Of a stretch of DNA of 64,000 bases, positions 24,290 to 36,414 are shown piece after piece. The stretch is from Quillaja saponaria (lineage: Eukaryota > Streptophyta > Magnoliopsida > Fabales > Quillajaceae). The stretch covers positions 20,902,062 to 20,966,061 of the forward strand of contig CM055611.1 in NCBI GenBank assembly GCA_029379385.1, given 5' to 3'. Numbering within the stretch: the first letter of the stretch is position 1; every line of letters starts with the position of its first letter. The notes beneath the pieces are model-generated. The model made no database searches. It had not been told where the DNA came from and saw nothing but the letters and a program-made list of their open reading frames with translations. A program made the translations under genes and the position numbers.

Positions 24290-24482
24290 AAGGGCCAAGG
24301 GGGTGCTTCCTTTGATCCAAAAGACGGGAGACAGAGAGGGCTATGAACACATCTAGTGGTTCATGGATACCTATGGGCTACGCTTAGCTATGTCGATGCG
24401 CAGCTCAAGGGTTTGCATGACTCAGGTGAGACGTGCATGTCTTCTCCTTTCTTTGCTTGGAGTGAAGGGAGCTCCCACATAT
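24290..24482 (+). ncRNA. MIR159: MIR159/MIR319-type hairpin, locus C
   Basis: The 3' arm holds TTGGAGTGAAGGGAGCTCCC (24457-24476; preceding C at 24456). The 5' arm GGGTGCTTCCTTTGATCCAA (24301-24320) pairs at 18 of 20 positions, with mismatches T/T and A/G and three G:U pairs, so it is the weakest duplex of the three unit loci. The A/G mismatch arises because the microRNA reads GGAGTG, as in locus A, while the 5' arm still matches GGATTG. The loop is nearly identical to loci B and D. Processing may be less accurate than at B and D, but the hairpin is still plausible. Confidence 0.75.
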
Positions 24483-26059
24483 TGGCTAACTAATTCGCCT
24501 CTATGATAAAATAGAGCATTACTATGTACTGAACTTGTGACAAAAAATTATAGACTCTATATATGTGGGTTCATTTTATTTGTCTTTCATGTTTGTATAC
24601 GGAATAATTTTGCTAACAGAGCCTAAAATTAAATATTTGTTTTTGTTTTAATGCGTGGGATTTTAAGCTTTGACGGAAGGTCAAGGGGAAACTATATAAT
24701 TTGGTGCTTCGAGGCGTGGCTGGTCGTTTACATTGAAGCAAAAAAGCAATCAGATTGCCGGCACAGCTGTACAGCCGTTTTGGACAAATTAAAAGCTATA
24801 ACATCTTTAGAATTAAAACTATGTGCTTAGTTTAAAGAAAATCAGATTTTGTGTAAGATATGCATGTTTGATTTGGCTTTTGCTAGCTCTAAATAGACTT
24901 TGACATTGTCAGTCTAAGATTGGAAGACCTTGAAGAGTCATATACACGCGAGTGAAATTGCTGACAAGATCTGATATTGAGGAAGACTTTGAAGGGGTAG
25001 TATTAGAAACTAGAAGAGAAGTGATTTGGATTCCTTTGTGTGCAAAGTTTTAAAATCCCTTCACAAGAGTTGAATCTTCTTCACTTTTTCAACTCCATCC
25101 TTAGAGAAAATTTTGTAAAATCTCTGAACCTTCCTTGGTAGTGACTGCATTTTTGCCACCTTCTCAAATATAGAGGCATTGAACCCTTGCCTTTTGTATC
25201 CTTTTGAGTTGCAGTCAAAGCGGCTTTATTTTATAGTTGGTCATATCCTTTCCTTACAAGATTGTCTTATACCTCTTGTCTACTAAGCAAGGCCTTCATA
25301 TGAAGATACTAATTATCATAATTTTTCTTTAAAAATATGAGAAAAAAATGAAATGAAAATATTCCATTAGATGTTTCTCAAACGCACCAAATTAGAATGT
25401 GAGTTCTTGTACCATTTTGTTAGTAAAGTGGTGAGCACTCACACAAACCAAAGGGAAAGAATGACAATGGAAGAGATATTTAGAATACTTAGATTCAGCT
25501 TCTACTCTCTTGCATTCAAATGCGCACATACATAGGAATTGATCCCAAATGATAACTCTTAAGAACTCTCTTTAAGGACCCACTTAACAAAATTAAGTAG
25601 CTACTCACCCATTAATAAAAAAACTCCCACGACAAAAAAATTAACTAGCACAAAAACTCATAAAGCTTAATTCACATAAAAATATCTAACACTCTCTAAC
25701 TCCCACTAAACATTTATTCAAAGAAAAATAAAGATTATTATTTTCAACAGCAACAACAGTTAATCATTATCAAACTACAAACTTTGATATTTTCTATAAA
25801 AAGGAAAATTCTTACATTTGTAAAGAATTAGATTCTTAGATATAGTAAGTCTCTTTCATATCTAATTAGATGACTAGGTTCAAAATATCTTTATTATTTG
25901 TTCATCTTTTTATCAATAATAAAAATGGTAGATTTGTGTGAGTTTTTGGTTGACAAAAACAAAGCAAGTTCACAACAGCAAAAAATGCAGCAAGATAATG
26001 TTGCAATACATGCTTTTCTTTCTTGCAAGTAACAACTGCATTTGTATTGTATGCTTGCA

Positions 26060-26200
26060 GTCAATGAGGTCTTAGCTCAATTGATTAAGATGAATGTGTT
26101 AAAAACTTAATGGCCTCATATTTTTCTCCACGTCCTAGATCAATGAGGCCATCAAACTCCTGCAATCATGAATTAGGTTGCTATAAAAGGTAAAACAATG
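26060..26200 (+). repeat. Possible SINE-like insertion in unit 3
   Basis: AGGTCTTAGCTCAATTGATTAAG resembles a Pol III A box (TAGCTCAATTGGTT) at the head of a tRNA-derived retroposon, and the region is absent from units 1 and 2. The B box and tail are not convincing. Confidence 0.3.
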
Positions 26201-26749
26201 TTACAGTTCTCAAGCAGGTCAATAACGGCCTTTGAATCCATGTTAATCTCAAGCATTTGAATGCCTTTATCCACAGCAAGGATCAAACATTGCTTTAGAC
26301 CCCAGAACTCAGCCAGAGTTACAATTTCAAATCCTACCATCGATGTGTGATTATTTTCTCCTTATAATGAGTTGTTTATCCACCATAGTTTAATTCGAAT
26401 TGTAATATTGATGAATTGGGATCAGTTCCCATTGTAATATGATATACGTTTGTTGTAAATACTATCTATCTCAACAACAAAAATATGTATACTTGCAGCC
26501 ACATCAGTATTATGCTCTTCTAGGTAATTGGCCGAATGTGTTTGAAATTTGAATCACAACCTATTTCATCCGGAGTTAAATGAGCATTAAAGGAAGTTTT
26601 CTTATGTGGGTTTATGTGATGTTAATTTCTCATCAAATTTAAGAGAAATAAACTTTAGGTAAAGTACCAACTCTCAAGAATAGATTTTAATTACTTACAT
26701 AGACTACTGAAAAAATACACAAGATGAAATTCCGTTTTTGCACTTCACT

Positions 26750-27310
26750 ATTTTGAAATTCCATAACCTATGCACGTCGATCTAAACCTTGATGTCTTGT
26801 TGAAGTTACACATCATCTGACTACATGTTCTTGAACAAGCACATATACTCACTGATATCCTCGCTAACAAACAGAAAGTAACTGAGAGGTGAAGGAAGAT
26901 TAAAAAAAAAGATGGAAAGGAACAAGAAAATGTAGCGGTGCAATATCGAAGCTTATCAATCTCTACCAAATTCAATTCATTTATATATTTCAATCTTGTT
27001 TCATGAATTTTGTATAAAACTAAAGCCCAATTCAATATTCACAATCTAGCTATATCCCTCTCTTAGGTCTAAGGGTAATCCCTTCTACTTCTTTGTTTTC
27101 GAATTCAGTTTGTTGTGGTATAAGAGAATGTAGTACTTTCTTAGGTGGGGGAGGTGATTTATATGAAGTTCTTGAGTTTGTGTACATCCAAAGCAACACA
27201 ACGACGATGATCAATGCGCAAAGTAGCTTGGGTTTGCAAGAGCCGGGAGACAATGATGTGGTTACTTTGATCCTTGAAGGGATCGGTTACAATCAAGATC
27301 GGTATGTTCT
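26750..27310 (+). other. Conserved mid-block, copy 3
   Basis: Same block as in units 1 and 2, with AGAATGTAGTACTTTCTTAGG and GAGCCGGGAGACAATGATG. The TATA-like element is lost (TCTAAGGG). The end reads TTTGATCCTTGAAGGGATCGG, which joins short pieces resembling the 5' and 3' arms of the microRNA hairpin. A frame of about 98 codons is open on the plus strand (27093-27389) but is not shared by copies 1 and 2. Confidence 0.4.
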
Positions 27311-27349
27311 TGATCTTTTTTTGTTCATAGGTGTAAAACTTCCATTGGG

Positions 27350-27430
27350 CAAAGTATTTTTAACAATGATTTGCTGCTTTTGTCAATGATATCTGACGTT
27401 GTTAAATTCTTAATTTCTTGTAGTGTTTGT
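27350..27430 (+). mobile_element. CACTA-like right terminus in unit 3
   Basis: Ends in TTTCTTGTAGTG, the exact complement of the CACTACAAGAAA terminus used by many plant CACTA elements. The preceding ATGATATCTGACGTTGTTAAAT matches the subterminal part of the unit 2 copy. Confidence 0.45.
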
Positions 27431-28144
27431 TAAACTACCATATGAGGCCAGAATTTTACATCAAAATAAAATTTTCTTTTTTGTTCGACAATCATAAACC
27501 ACTCAAGTACTGTTTTTCCCTTTGATACATTGGAAAGGAAATTTAAACCGGCAAAATCTTGAGTTATGAGAAATCTAATCTAAGACGAGCTCCAACTTTA
27601 TATATTTTTTGTGAATATCCATTCCAATATTTTTTGAGGAAAAGCTTTCTATGATCTGGATACTTCCATTTCAACTGTTAAAAGCAATTCGATTTCCTTC
27701 CTAACAAAAACATTAATTGTGTTCACTATACAAGTATAAACCTAAACTTGCAAAGTTAATTAATCACAAATATAAAAAAATAAAAAAATAAAAATTCTGA
27801 TTTAATACAATTTATTTAGTAAATGCTAGAACATCATTAAAAAATATATATAAATTTACATTAACTGTGACTTAAATTGTGATCCCACAATTACAATTGT
27901 ACTAACAAGTACAATTTTATTATATTGTAATAGTCTATATAGCGACCGCATCTTCATTACAATTTTGAATCCACTTTATTATTCGTTTTTCAGAAAGTAT
28001 TATTACTACTAGCATTTTTGTTGCTCAATGACAACTGCTATTTAAATCATAACATGAAAATAGTACAACATAATGAATCATATTTTTTCCATGGTGCATA
28101 TACATCTCACTAGTAAAAAATGGAAAAATGACAATGACAAGATA

Positions 28145-28345
28145 TTGCTCACCATGCATGCCCAACACGAGTAAAGCTTAGCTTTGCAAGTTGCAACGTT
28201 TCCTCAGCTTTTGGTGTAAATTTATCCCAAAATCGGATTCTCATTAAATAACACATCTTTGAAAAATCTAACCAAAATTAATGTGGGCACCTTTCACCCC
28301 CTACACATAAAGACCATTGCTCTTACTCACTCTCATATTTATCGA
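28145..28345 (+). promoter_or_regulatory. Promoter block of MIR159-type locus D
   Basis: Conserved with the blocks before loci B and C (CACGAGTAAAGCTTAGC, CAGCTTTTGGTG, ACACATCTTTGAAA, ATTAATGTGGGCACC). The TATA position reads ACACATAAAG and is weaker than at locus B. TTGCTCTTACTCAC marks the likely start region. Confidence 0.5.
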
Positions 28346-28594
28346 AGTTTTACAGAATTTAGATATATATGTGTGTGTGTGTGTGTTTTGTAGTGTGGGC
28401 TCATGGGTGGTCAGAGTAGATCCAGCTCTCTTCACCCCCAAAGATTGAAGAGGAGACAGTAAACCACGGGTGACGACCGAGAATGAGATACCAGAAGATT
28501 TACTAGTTAACTGTGTTGCTAAATCTATATATATGCTTTGTTTTTATTTCTTGATTCTCATGTATTCTTCATTTTGGATATTAATAGGAAGCAA

Positions 28595-28790
28595 TATTGA
28601 AGGGGAGCTCCCTTTGATCCAAAAGAGGGGACATAGAGAGGGTATGAACACATCTACTGGTTCATGGATACCTATGGGCTACGCTTAGCTATGCCGATGC
28701 GCAGCTCAAGGGTTTGCATGACTCAGGTGAGACGTGTTTGCCTTCTCCTTTCCTTGCTTGGATTGAAGGGAGCTCCCATTTCCCACATGG
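28595..28790 (+). ncRNA. MIR159: MIR159/MIR319-type hairpin, locus D
   Basis: The 3' arm holds TTGGATTGAAGGGAGCTCCC (28758-28777; preceding C at 28757 gives 21 nt). Compared with canonical miR159a it differs at the first base and the last two, and it matches the miR159c/miR319 style at the 3' end. The 5' arm GGGAGCTCCCTTTGATCCAA (28603-28622) pairs at all 20 positions with two G:U pairs. The upper duplex and loop match loci B and C. This is the best-formed member of the cluster and the one most likely to be processed efficiently. Confidence 0.88.
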
Positions 28791-29055
28791 TTAATTAAAT
28801 TATATATGTTTCTTTTCTTTTTTTTATATATAAAATGTGGGTGTGATTTTCAGTGAAGGATCTAAGAATGAAGCTTTGATCGATGAATGTTGTTTACAAT
28901 AAGTGGGTGCAGTTCGTTTACATGCAGATTGCCGGCGCAGCCGTTTTGGACAGATTAAAAGCTAGCCTTCTCAGAATCATTCTGTGCTTTTATTTTGAAG
29001 AATTAAAATCAGATTTTGTGTTTAATATGTTTGATTTGGCTTTTGCTAGCTGGCA

Positions 29056-31500
29056 GATAGCTCAAAAACCAGATAAATTAATAATTATTATTTTTTCTTT
29101 CTTTGAAATTTCTAATTAATTTTTACAGACTTTTTTTGTTCATCCAAATGGCTATTATAGGCCTCATACAATATCAATAAGCATTTGCAGTCTTAATAAA
29201 TGTAGTTTGTTAAGAAAAATTGTACAATAGAATAAAATTGGGTATAACCTTAGACAACTAACTTAGTATTTAACATTTTATGATCATGATACTAAATCAA
29301 GAATTTTAATGGATTTTAAATCTTCAACTTATTAAGGTCAAGGCTGGATTTTCCGAGCAAGAATATTTTATGTACGCCAGTCATGTAACATGAGAATTAT
29401 ATTTAAATAATAACCTATTAAGGTCAAGTGAATTGATGTGTATTATACAAAGCGAATTAAATAGTTACTTCCCATATAATTCCACAGATTTTTTTTAATT
29501 TCTATGTTTCCAAATTTTTAATTTTTAATTTTTTTTCCCGAAGGCTTTGTATTGACTAGAGTATTACCCCGGAACTTGCCATGGTTGCTTCAAACTACAG
29601 CCAAATTATTTATTATAGAATGTTATTAGCAATTTATTGCACGTTTAACATATGATATCAAATTTATGGCAAAACTTAATCTGGATTTAATTTTAAAATA
29701 TAAGGAAAGCTATTTTATAATAATCTATATTTTTCTCAGAAATACATGAACATAATGGACTTTGAGAAAGAGGTTGAAGGGAATAAAACTCTATGTAATT
29801 AATCAATCACTAAACTTTGTTGATCATGGTATTTGCCGAGTTTTAATTAATATAATCAGATGTTATTAACCTAAAACTATTTGGTATTTTATATGACAAC
29901 GTTGAAAAAGAAGAATGGTTGGTTGCAGATTTAATTCATTTTCATGTAATAATATATAATTGAAGGTAAAATCTCACATTTAAGATAATAAAGAAAGGAC
30001 TTTTTAAAAAGTGTACTAAGAGCACTCGTTAAGATAATAAATATATAAATTTATATCATTTATTACTATGATTGACTATAATTTTAGCGTCGTGTTACAT
30101 TTAAAATATTTTAAATTTCAAAGACTATATTAAATGCACTTTATCAAGTGCCCATTAAAAAAACCCATAAAGAAATTCTTACATAGACGCAGACTATAAT
30201 ATGTATTTTTATTTCTGCTTACCAAAGATATAGACCAAAATGATTTATACTTGTGTTTGTTGGTTTGATTGCTAACCAAAATCAATTTAACCCAAGTTTG
30301 AAACCATCATTTTTTTTATTCGTATCGATTCAGGGCGTCATTTTCAGTAGTGTCTAAAACAATCATATCCTTCTCAATAATTACCCCATGTAAGTTTTGG
30401 TCTATCTCTACCACGTCTAACACTTATCACATGCGCCAAGTCATGTTTCCTAATTACAACATTCATTAGCTAACGTTGGATATGTCCAAACTAACGGAAG
30501 GGATTTCCCCTCATTTTCTCTTCAATAGTGCTACCTCAACTTTCATACAAATCTCTTTATTTCGTATTCTATCATTTTTTGTATGTCCAGTTATTTATAT
30601 CAACATTCGCTTTTCAGCTGCTCTCATTTTATATGTATGTTGTTTCTTAACTAGCTAACATTTGAAATCCATACAATATAGCCGGTCTCATTATTATCCT
30701 ATAGAATTTTTTTTCTTCAACCTATCAGGATTTTAGAATTACATAAAACTCTCAAAGCACTTCAACCACCATGCCTTAATTATGTGATTCACATCATGCT
30801 CAATTGCAGCCATCTTTTTGTATAGATAAACTTAAACACATCCTTCATATGTATTGTCTGACCATTCAAAATTATTATAATTGAACATCTTCTAGTGTGT
30901 TTAAAATCGTACTCTATATACTTGAAAAATAGAATAAACTATTATTGTTGTCTTTTCTTTTCTTTTTCTATAAAATTGAACATATTAGAAAATTTAACAA
31001 TGATAGTTTAGTTTTTTTTTTTGAGTTAATTTATCATATGTAATATATAATTTGAATAACTAGAGTTATTTGTCAATTATGACTCAAATAAGAGAGTTGT
31101 GTGCCTAATTTAGTAGCTCATAGAGGTCATTACAAAAAAACAAATTATAGTTCATAGAGTTAAGGTGACCTAAGTTAAGAATTAATTATGATATTGAAAA
31201 TTCAATCCAAATTATAATTTTTTTATAAGAATTTAATATAATTAATCAAAAAATAATAATTAATTATCACTTTATTTTTTTTATAGACAAAATTATCTCC
31301 AAAAATAATAAAATTTTAATTTAAAATTAAAATTAAATTTAGAATTAGAATTAGGGACTAAAAATTATAATTTAGATAGATTTCAATATCAAAGCAAGAG
31401 GAGACAACCATCAGGATTTCAGAACCGTAATATATACAATTAACAAAAAAGTAATTAGAAAAAAAAATTAAATTTAGAAACACAAAAAGTAAATTAAAAA
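29056..31500. other. Intergenic region between the MIR159 array and POB1
   Basis: About 2.4 kb of AT-rich DNA with one antisense LINE fragment (annotated separately). No exon or RNA gene was recognised. The last 300 bases are very A/T-rich with few G or C. Confidence 0.55.
30440..30760 (-). mobile_element. LINE reverse-transcriptase fragment, antisense
   Basis: On the minus strand this matches the 3' part of the LINE at 39417-40481. Shared stretches include complements of GCAACATTCACATAAGATGGGAG-, GGACATAC.AGAAATGATAGAAT- and ATTGAGGAGAAAATGAG-like sequence. It is more diverged and truncated on both sides, so it is an older copy of the same family. Confidence 0.6.
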
Positions 31501-31504
31501 TCAG

Positions 31505-31528
31505 TTGACTTTGACTTTGACTTTGACA
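31505..31528 (+). promoter_or_regulatory. Four tandem W-boxes upstream of POB1
   Basis: Three head-to-tail copies of TTGACT are followed by TTGACA, about 330 bases before the POB1 start codon. TTGAC is the core bound by WRKY factors, and tandem W-boxes are typical of genes under WRKY control. Confidence 0.6.
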
Positions 31529-31838
31529 GACCCTAACTCATATTAGGAAATTGGAAAACAAAGTGGAAATTGAATTTGAAACAAAAATAAAAACGAGTCG
31601 GCCGGTTCAGTTATCCTAACTGAGTTATGGTTCCTATCTTTTCATATTTATTGTTCCTCTCACGTCCTCATCATCTCTCTACTTCTATGTCCAAATCCAA
31701 ATCTGCTCCTTCTTCCTGGATTCTCCACCGTACCGTTTAGGGTTTTTCATCTTCATCTCCTATTTTGTTGTTGATTTGGTTGATTTGGTTGATTTGGAGA
31801 GCTTAAAGAGCATAGAGGGTTTTCAGTTTTATAGAGAC

Positions 31839-34800
31839 ATGAAGGGTATTGGCTCGGATCTGTTTGACCCGAGGACGGTCATGGAGTCTGATTATTCTCG
31901 TGGTGCTTCGTCTTCGGATGCTGATTTTGGGTTTGCTTTCAATGATAGTAATTTCTCAGATAGGATTCTTCGGATCGAGATCATGGGTGAGCCGGATGAG
32001 ACTCGGACTGACGCCGAAGGTTGCAACAGTATCGCCGATTGGGTTCGGCATCGAAAGAGGAGGCGGGAGGATATCAGGAAGGAGAGTGGTATGTGTCTTT
32101 GTTTTTCTTCTTAGTTTACTAGGGTTTCGAGAAAATTATAGAAGAAAGAGAAAGAGTAGCTGAGAATGAAAGTTGATTTCAGCTGTTTTCTATAAACACT
32201 CTCAGTTTGGTTTCCTAGAAAAGTCATGAATCTGATGGAGTTGAGAAAACACTGAGTCTTGTCTTGGTTTTTTGATTTTCTTGAAAATATGGTTTCTTAC
32301 CTTGTAAAGCTTAAGATGTTGTGATTATGCTAAGTGCTTATTTAAATTAATAGCTCCATGAGAAACACTGGAAACCACAACCTACTGGGTTCTTAGGGAA
32401 TGTAAAAATTTGACCTTTTAATATTAAAAAATCCAGCGGAGCACTGATTGAGATGACTAAGTCAAAGGCATACGATTTCATCTCTTCCATATTTTCATTC
32501 ATTTCGTTGTTTCTGGGAAACTGGAACCTGGATATGAGTTTAGCAGCACTATTATAGATGTTGTCAGTTTCATTTTTAGATGGTCTTCTTTGTAGCTCTA
32601 GATAAAGCTGAACTGAAGCAAAGAATTCATGTGGCCAAGTCTAATAGTGTTTCAAGTAAGATTTAGTTTATGTTACCATATCCTTATAGTTGACCTTGGG
32701 CTTGGTTGAGGTGAGTCATATGATTTCAGTTATAGACTTAATTGATTTTGAGCTTTCCTCTTTCTGTAACAACAATCAACACTTTTTTGTTTTCTGTTTG
32801 CTGCTATCTGTTATGCAATGAATATAATATTTGATATGTATTTGAGATAACAATTTTTATAGCTTATATGTTGGAAACATACACATGAAATTGTTCGATA
32901 ACAGGGGTTTTTGCTATAAAAAAATCATCCATATTGAATTTGTATATGGGGATGCACCTATTTTCTCATTTCATGTCTAATACTTGCTTGGTGGCTTGCA
33001 GTTTTGGATCTCACTGTATGCCCTGATGAGCAAATTTTGAATGGTAATCAGCCTGATATGGATGACTGTGTGGTCTGTGAAAATCAAGACGAGGAAGCAG
33101 TTGCAATGGTAGAAGAAGTTGCTTCAGGTACTGCAGTGAAAGAGTTAACTTAAACCTTTTTTTCGGATGAAACATTTATATCTAATTTCCTAGAATACTA
33201 AGGAAGCTATAAAAAAACAGTATCTCTGAAGCAAAACCTGATGGGAAGGGAAAAATCATAAACATAATACTATTTCTTACACTGGCAGTGAGAAATTAGT
33301 TTGTATTCGAAGTCTTCTGTTGTCATTTCAGGCCTTGCAGTTATAATTTGCTCATTATCTTGCAGGTGATGAAGCGGCAAATAGCTTTGACTCTAGCTGG
33401 AGCATGGATTGTTCTACAGTTGTTAAAGTTAAATCATTACACATAAGTTCTCCTATATTGGCAGCTAAAAGTCCGTTCTTCTATAAGGTAGAGATCATTG
33501 TTGTTTCTGTTTGGTGGATTTCAATTACTCAATTAATATTTTATTGCTAAGTTGCTTTAATCTGATTTTGTAGCTTTTCTCCAATGGGATGAGGGAATCA
33601 GAACAGAGACATGTGACTCTGAGAATCAATGCTTCAGGTATAAAAATACAGGACAAGCTTTCTAGATTTATTTATGTTTTGCTTCTATGAGATATATAAT
33701 TTCTTAATTATGCACTTACCTTGCTAATAACATACTTCATTTTCATGTTGCAGAGGAAGCTGCCCTGATGGAGCTACTGAACTTTATGTATAGTAATACC
33801 TTGTCCACCACCATGGCTCCTGCCTTGTTGGATGTGTTGATGGCTGCTGACAAATTTGAGGTTGCCTCTTGTATGAGGTACTGTAGCCGATTATTGCGAA
33901 AAATGCCTATGACACCCGAGTCTGCCTTACTTTATCTAGAGCTTCCATCCAGTGTCTTAATGGCTGAGGCTGTCCAGCCATTGACTGATGCAGCGAAACA
34001 GTACCTTGCTGCTCGTTATAAGGATATAACCAAGTAAGTCCTGATTTTATGTTCTATGTGGTTCAAATTCGAAAATGTTAAAACCCTCATTGCATATGTA
34101 TGTTTTTTTAACTGGGACTAAGATACCTTCATTTTTTTTTTCTTGGGGGAGGGGGATCAGGGTGTAGTAAACACAGTTGCAGTTGGAACCACATCCTACC
34201 CCTGTTGCATTACTTTTACAGTTTACTTGTGTTTACACCTTTCATAGTTTGTAATTGTAATTGAATCGTAACAAGTCTTTTTGTTGGATGGCTTGTTGGT
34301 GCTTAATGAAGTTGATATGCTTGCACACCTATTGAAGAGGCTTTGAACATCAAAGTTTATGAGTTTTCCAAATTGATATCAAGTCTCGTGACTTTCTATG
34401 ATGGCGATATTGAAATTAGTAAATTATATTGGTCTTTATCTGCAATAATAACTTTTTGAGACCCTTTAATCATAAATCACTTGGGATATACATGCTTGGT
34501 CTTTGATTATTCAGTTTTTTTATTTCTTGGAGCATGAAGATGCAGCTTCCCCTGTTGCATAATATCAATTCATTTAAACATCATGACATTTGCCCATTAC
34601 ATCCCTGCTAAAGAAGCAACATTTATCAGTAACCATTCCTTGTAATTGTTAATCATTTCTTATATAATTTCTCCTTTCTCATATTGTCGTATTTTAAATT
34701 GAATATAGTTCTGGCTTTTGGATGCATAAATTATAAGTTTTTGCTGTCACCAGGTTCCAACAAGAGGTAATGGCTTTGCCACTAGCTGGAGTAGAGGCAG

Positions 34801-35565
34801 TATTGTCCAGTGATGACCTCCAGATTGCATCAGAGGATGCTGTTTATGATTTTGTGTTGAAGTGGGCTAGAACCCAGTACCCCAAACTAGAAGAGAGGCG
34901 AGAAGTTCTGTGCTCACGCCTGGCACGCTTAATTCGCTTCCCTTACATGACCTGCCGAAAGCTTAAGAAGGTTTTAACCTGTAATGACTTTGACCATGAT
35001 GTTGCATCCAAGCTTGTTCTTGAGGCCCTCTTTTTCAAGGCTGAGGCTCCGCATCGTCAGCGGACATTGGCTGCAGAGGAATCTGGTTTGAACCGTCGTT
35101 TTGTAGAGCGGGCCTACAAGTATCGCCCTGTTAAAGTAGTAGAATTCGAACTTCCAAGGCAGCAATGTGTGGTGTACCTGGACCTAAAGCGAGAGGAGTG
35201 TGCAAATTTATTCCCATCTGGCCGGGTCTATTCTCAGGCATTCCATTTGGGTGGACAAGGGTTCTTCCTATCAGCACATTGCAACATGGACCAGCAGAGC
35301 TCTTTCCATTGTTTTGGGCTTGTTTTTGGGAATGCAGGAAAAGGGCTCAGTGAGTTTTGCCGTGGACTACGAGTTTGCAGCAAGATCAAGGCCAACAGAG
35401 GAGTTTGTTAGTAAGTACAAAGGCAATTACACATTTACTGGTGGAAAGGCAGTTGGTTACAGAAACTTGTTTGCAATACCATGGACTTCTTTCATGGCTG
35501 AAGACAGTCTTTACTTCATAAATGGTGTTCTTCATCTTAGAGCTGAGCTTACAATCAGACACTGA
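31839..35565 (+). CDS. POB1: BTB/POZ-BACK protein POB1 / LIGHT-RESPONSE BTB (LRB) family
   Basis: Six exons join in phase: 31839-32088, 33002-33127, 33366-33487, 33574-33637, 33754-34033 and 34754-35565 (TGA), giving about 550 residues, the family's usual length. LRB proteins are nuclear substrate adaptors of CUL3 ubiquitin ligases that act on phytochromes and light signalling. Visible parts: N-terminal [17 protein letters not shown], a basic nuclear-signal-like stretch RHRKRRRED (about residues 70-78), the BTB core ([20 protein letters not shown], then [11 protein letters not shown]), a BACK region, and the conserved C-terminal [19 protein letters not shown]. Exon 6 has one extra base near 35320-35330 between HCFGL and the conserved FLGMQEKGS part. 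The gap is far too short for an intron, so this is an indel. The start is the ATG before [10 protein letters not shown], the conserved family start. TAGGGTTT lies at 31738-31745. Confidence 0.93.
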
Positions 35566-36414
35566 CTACTGTGTATCTCTGGAACTTTATATTCTAGTAT
35601 GTAGCTCTAACCTTTTTTGTTTGTCATTCATCCTGTCAGTTTCTCTTGAAGGCTTAAAATGTAATGACCTTGTAATATGTGATAGGTCGATATATGTCCC
35701 TCAAGATTGAAAGCTGATTTCAGGATTGGAACAAAAAATTGTAAATGGGGTTTGAGCAGCTGCAGAAAGAGATGGGATGTCATTTTAAGTAATTTAATTT
35801 AAGAATGAATCTTTGAGATATCTTTGTTCATTGATGATCTTTGTATTAAGATATGATGATGCAATAGATATAGACTCTCAGCTTGAGTGGTAGCAAATGT
35901 AAGAAGATAAAGCTAAGGAATCCAATTCTCAATCTACATCAAAACAAATTGGAATCGATGTTTGTATTTGTCTTTCTTTTTCTAAATTGAATTCTGGTCA
36001 AAAAAAAAAAAAAAACATGAAAGCAAAGAAAAATCATCCATCATAATTTCAAAATCTCAAGTTGGGTGTGTTACTTCATTAATTAAAGAAATTTTGTAAA
36101 AAGTTTTCCTAATTTATTTTGGCTAAAATATTCTTTTGTAGCTGATTTAATTAGTGATGTGAAAAATATAAAATTATAATAGTAATTATTTTTTAGTTTT
36201 AAATAAATAATATTATAGTCATGAAAAAAATGAAAAATCAACCAGACCTATATGCAGTGTACATGACAAGACCGACATTAGACGAAATAAGTAGGGGTAA
36301 TATAGTCCATTGAAACCGACTTAATTTCTATTCCACACACTTCCGTAATTCTAACGCTAACTCAGAAATAAGATTAGACTCACAGGTAAACACATCGAGC
36401 CTGCAATCGAAATC
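35566..36414. other. POB1 3' flank and eIF1A upstream region
   Basis: The first 300 bases probably hold the POB1 3' UTR. A run of A (36001-36015) and AT-rich sequence follow. No additional gene was seen. Confidence 0.5.

Larger units (their letters stand above)
21040..24905 (+). repeat. Tandem unit 2 of the MIR159 array
   Basis: The landmark order matches unit 1, and the unit extends past the hairpin to a tail (about 24755-24905) containing AGATTGCCGGC and CCGTTTTGGACAAATTAAAA, also found after locus D. The start is set by AAATGATAACCTCAAGAACTC, matching the start of unit 3. About 500 bp of unmatched sequence (roughly 24930-25500) separates units 2 and 3. Confidence 0.75.
25540..29055 (+). 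repeat. Tandem unit 3 of the MIR159 array
   Basis: Begins at AAATGATAACTCTTAAGAACTC and ends after the AGATTGCCGGCGCAG tail downstream of locus D. Landmark order matches units 1 and 2. A GT microsatellite (about 28371-28386) sits in the leader. Divergence among units is substantial with many indels, so the duplications are old. Confidence 0.75.

Noticed and set aside
27050..27253. Minus-strand frame with a signal-peptide-like start in the unit 3 mid-block
   Set aside because: It starts at TTG and the frame is not kept in units 1 and 2, so a secreted-peptide gene is not supported.
35321..35336. Short GT..AG interval in POB1 exon 6 as an intron
   Set aside because: At 16 bases it is far below any plant intron length; a one-base insertion explains the frame change better.
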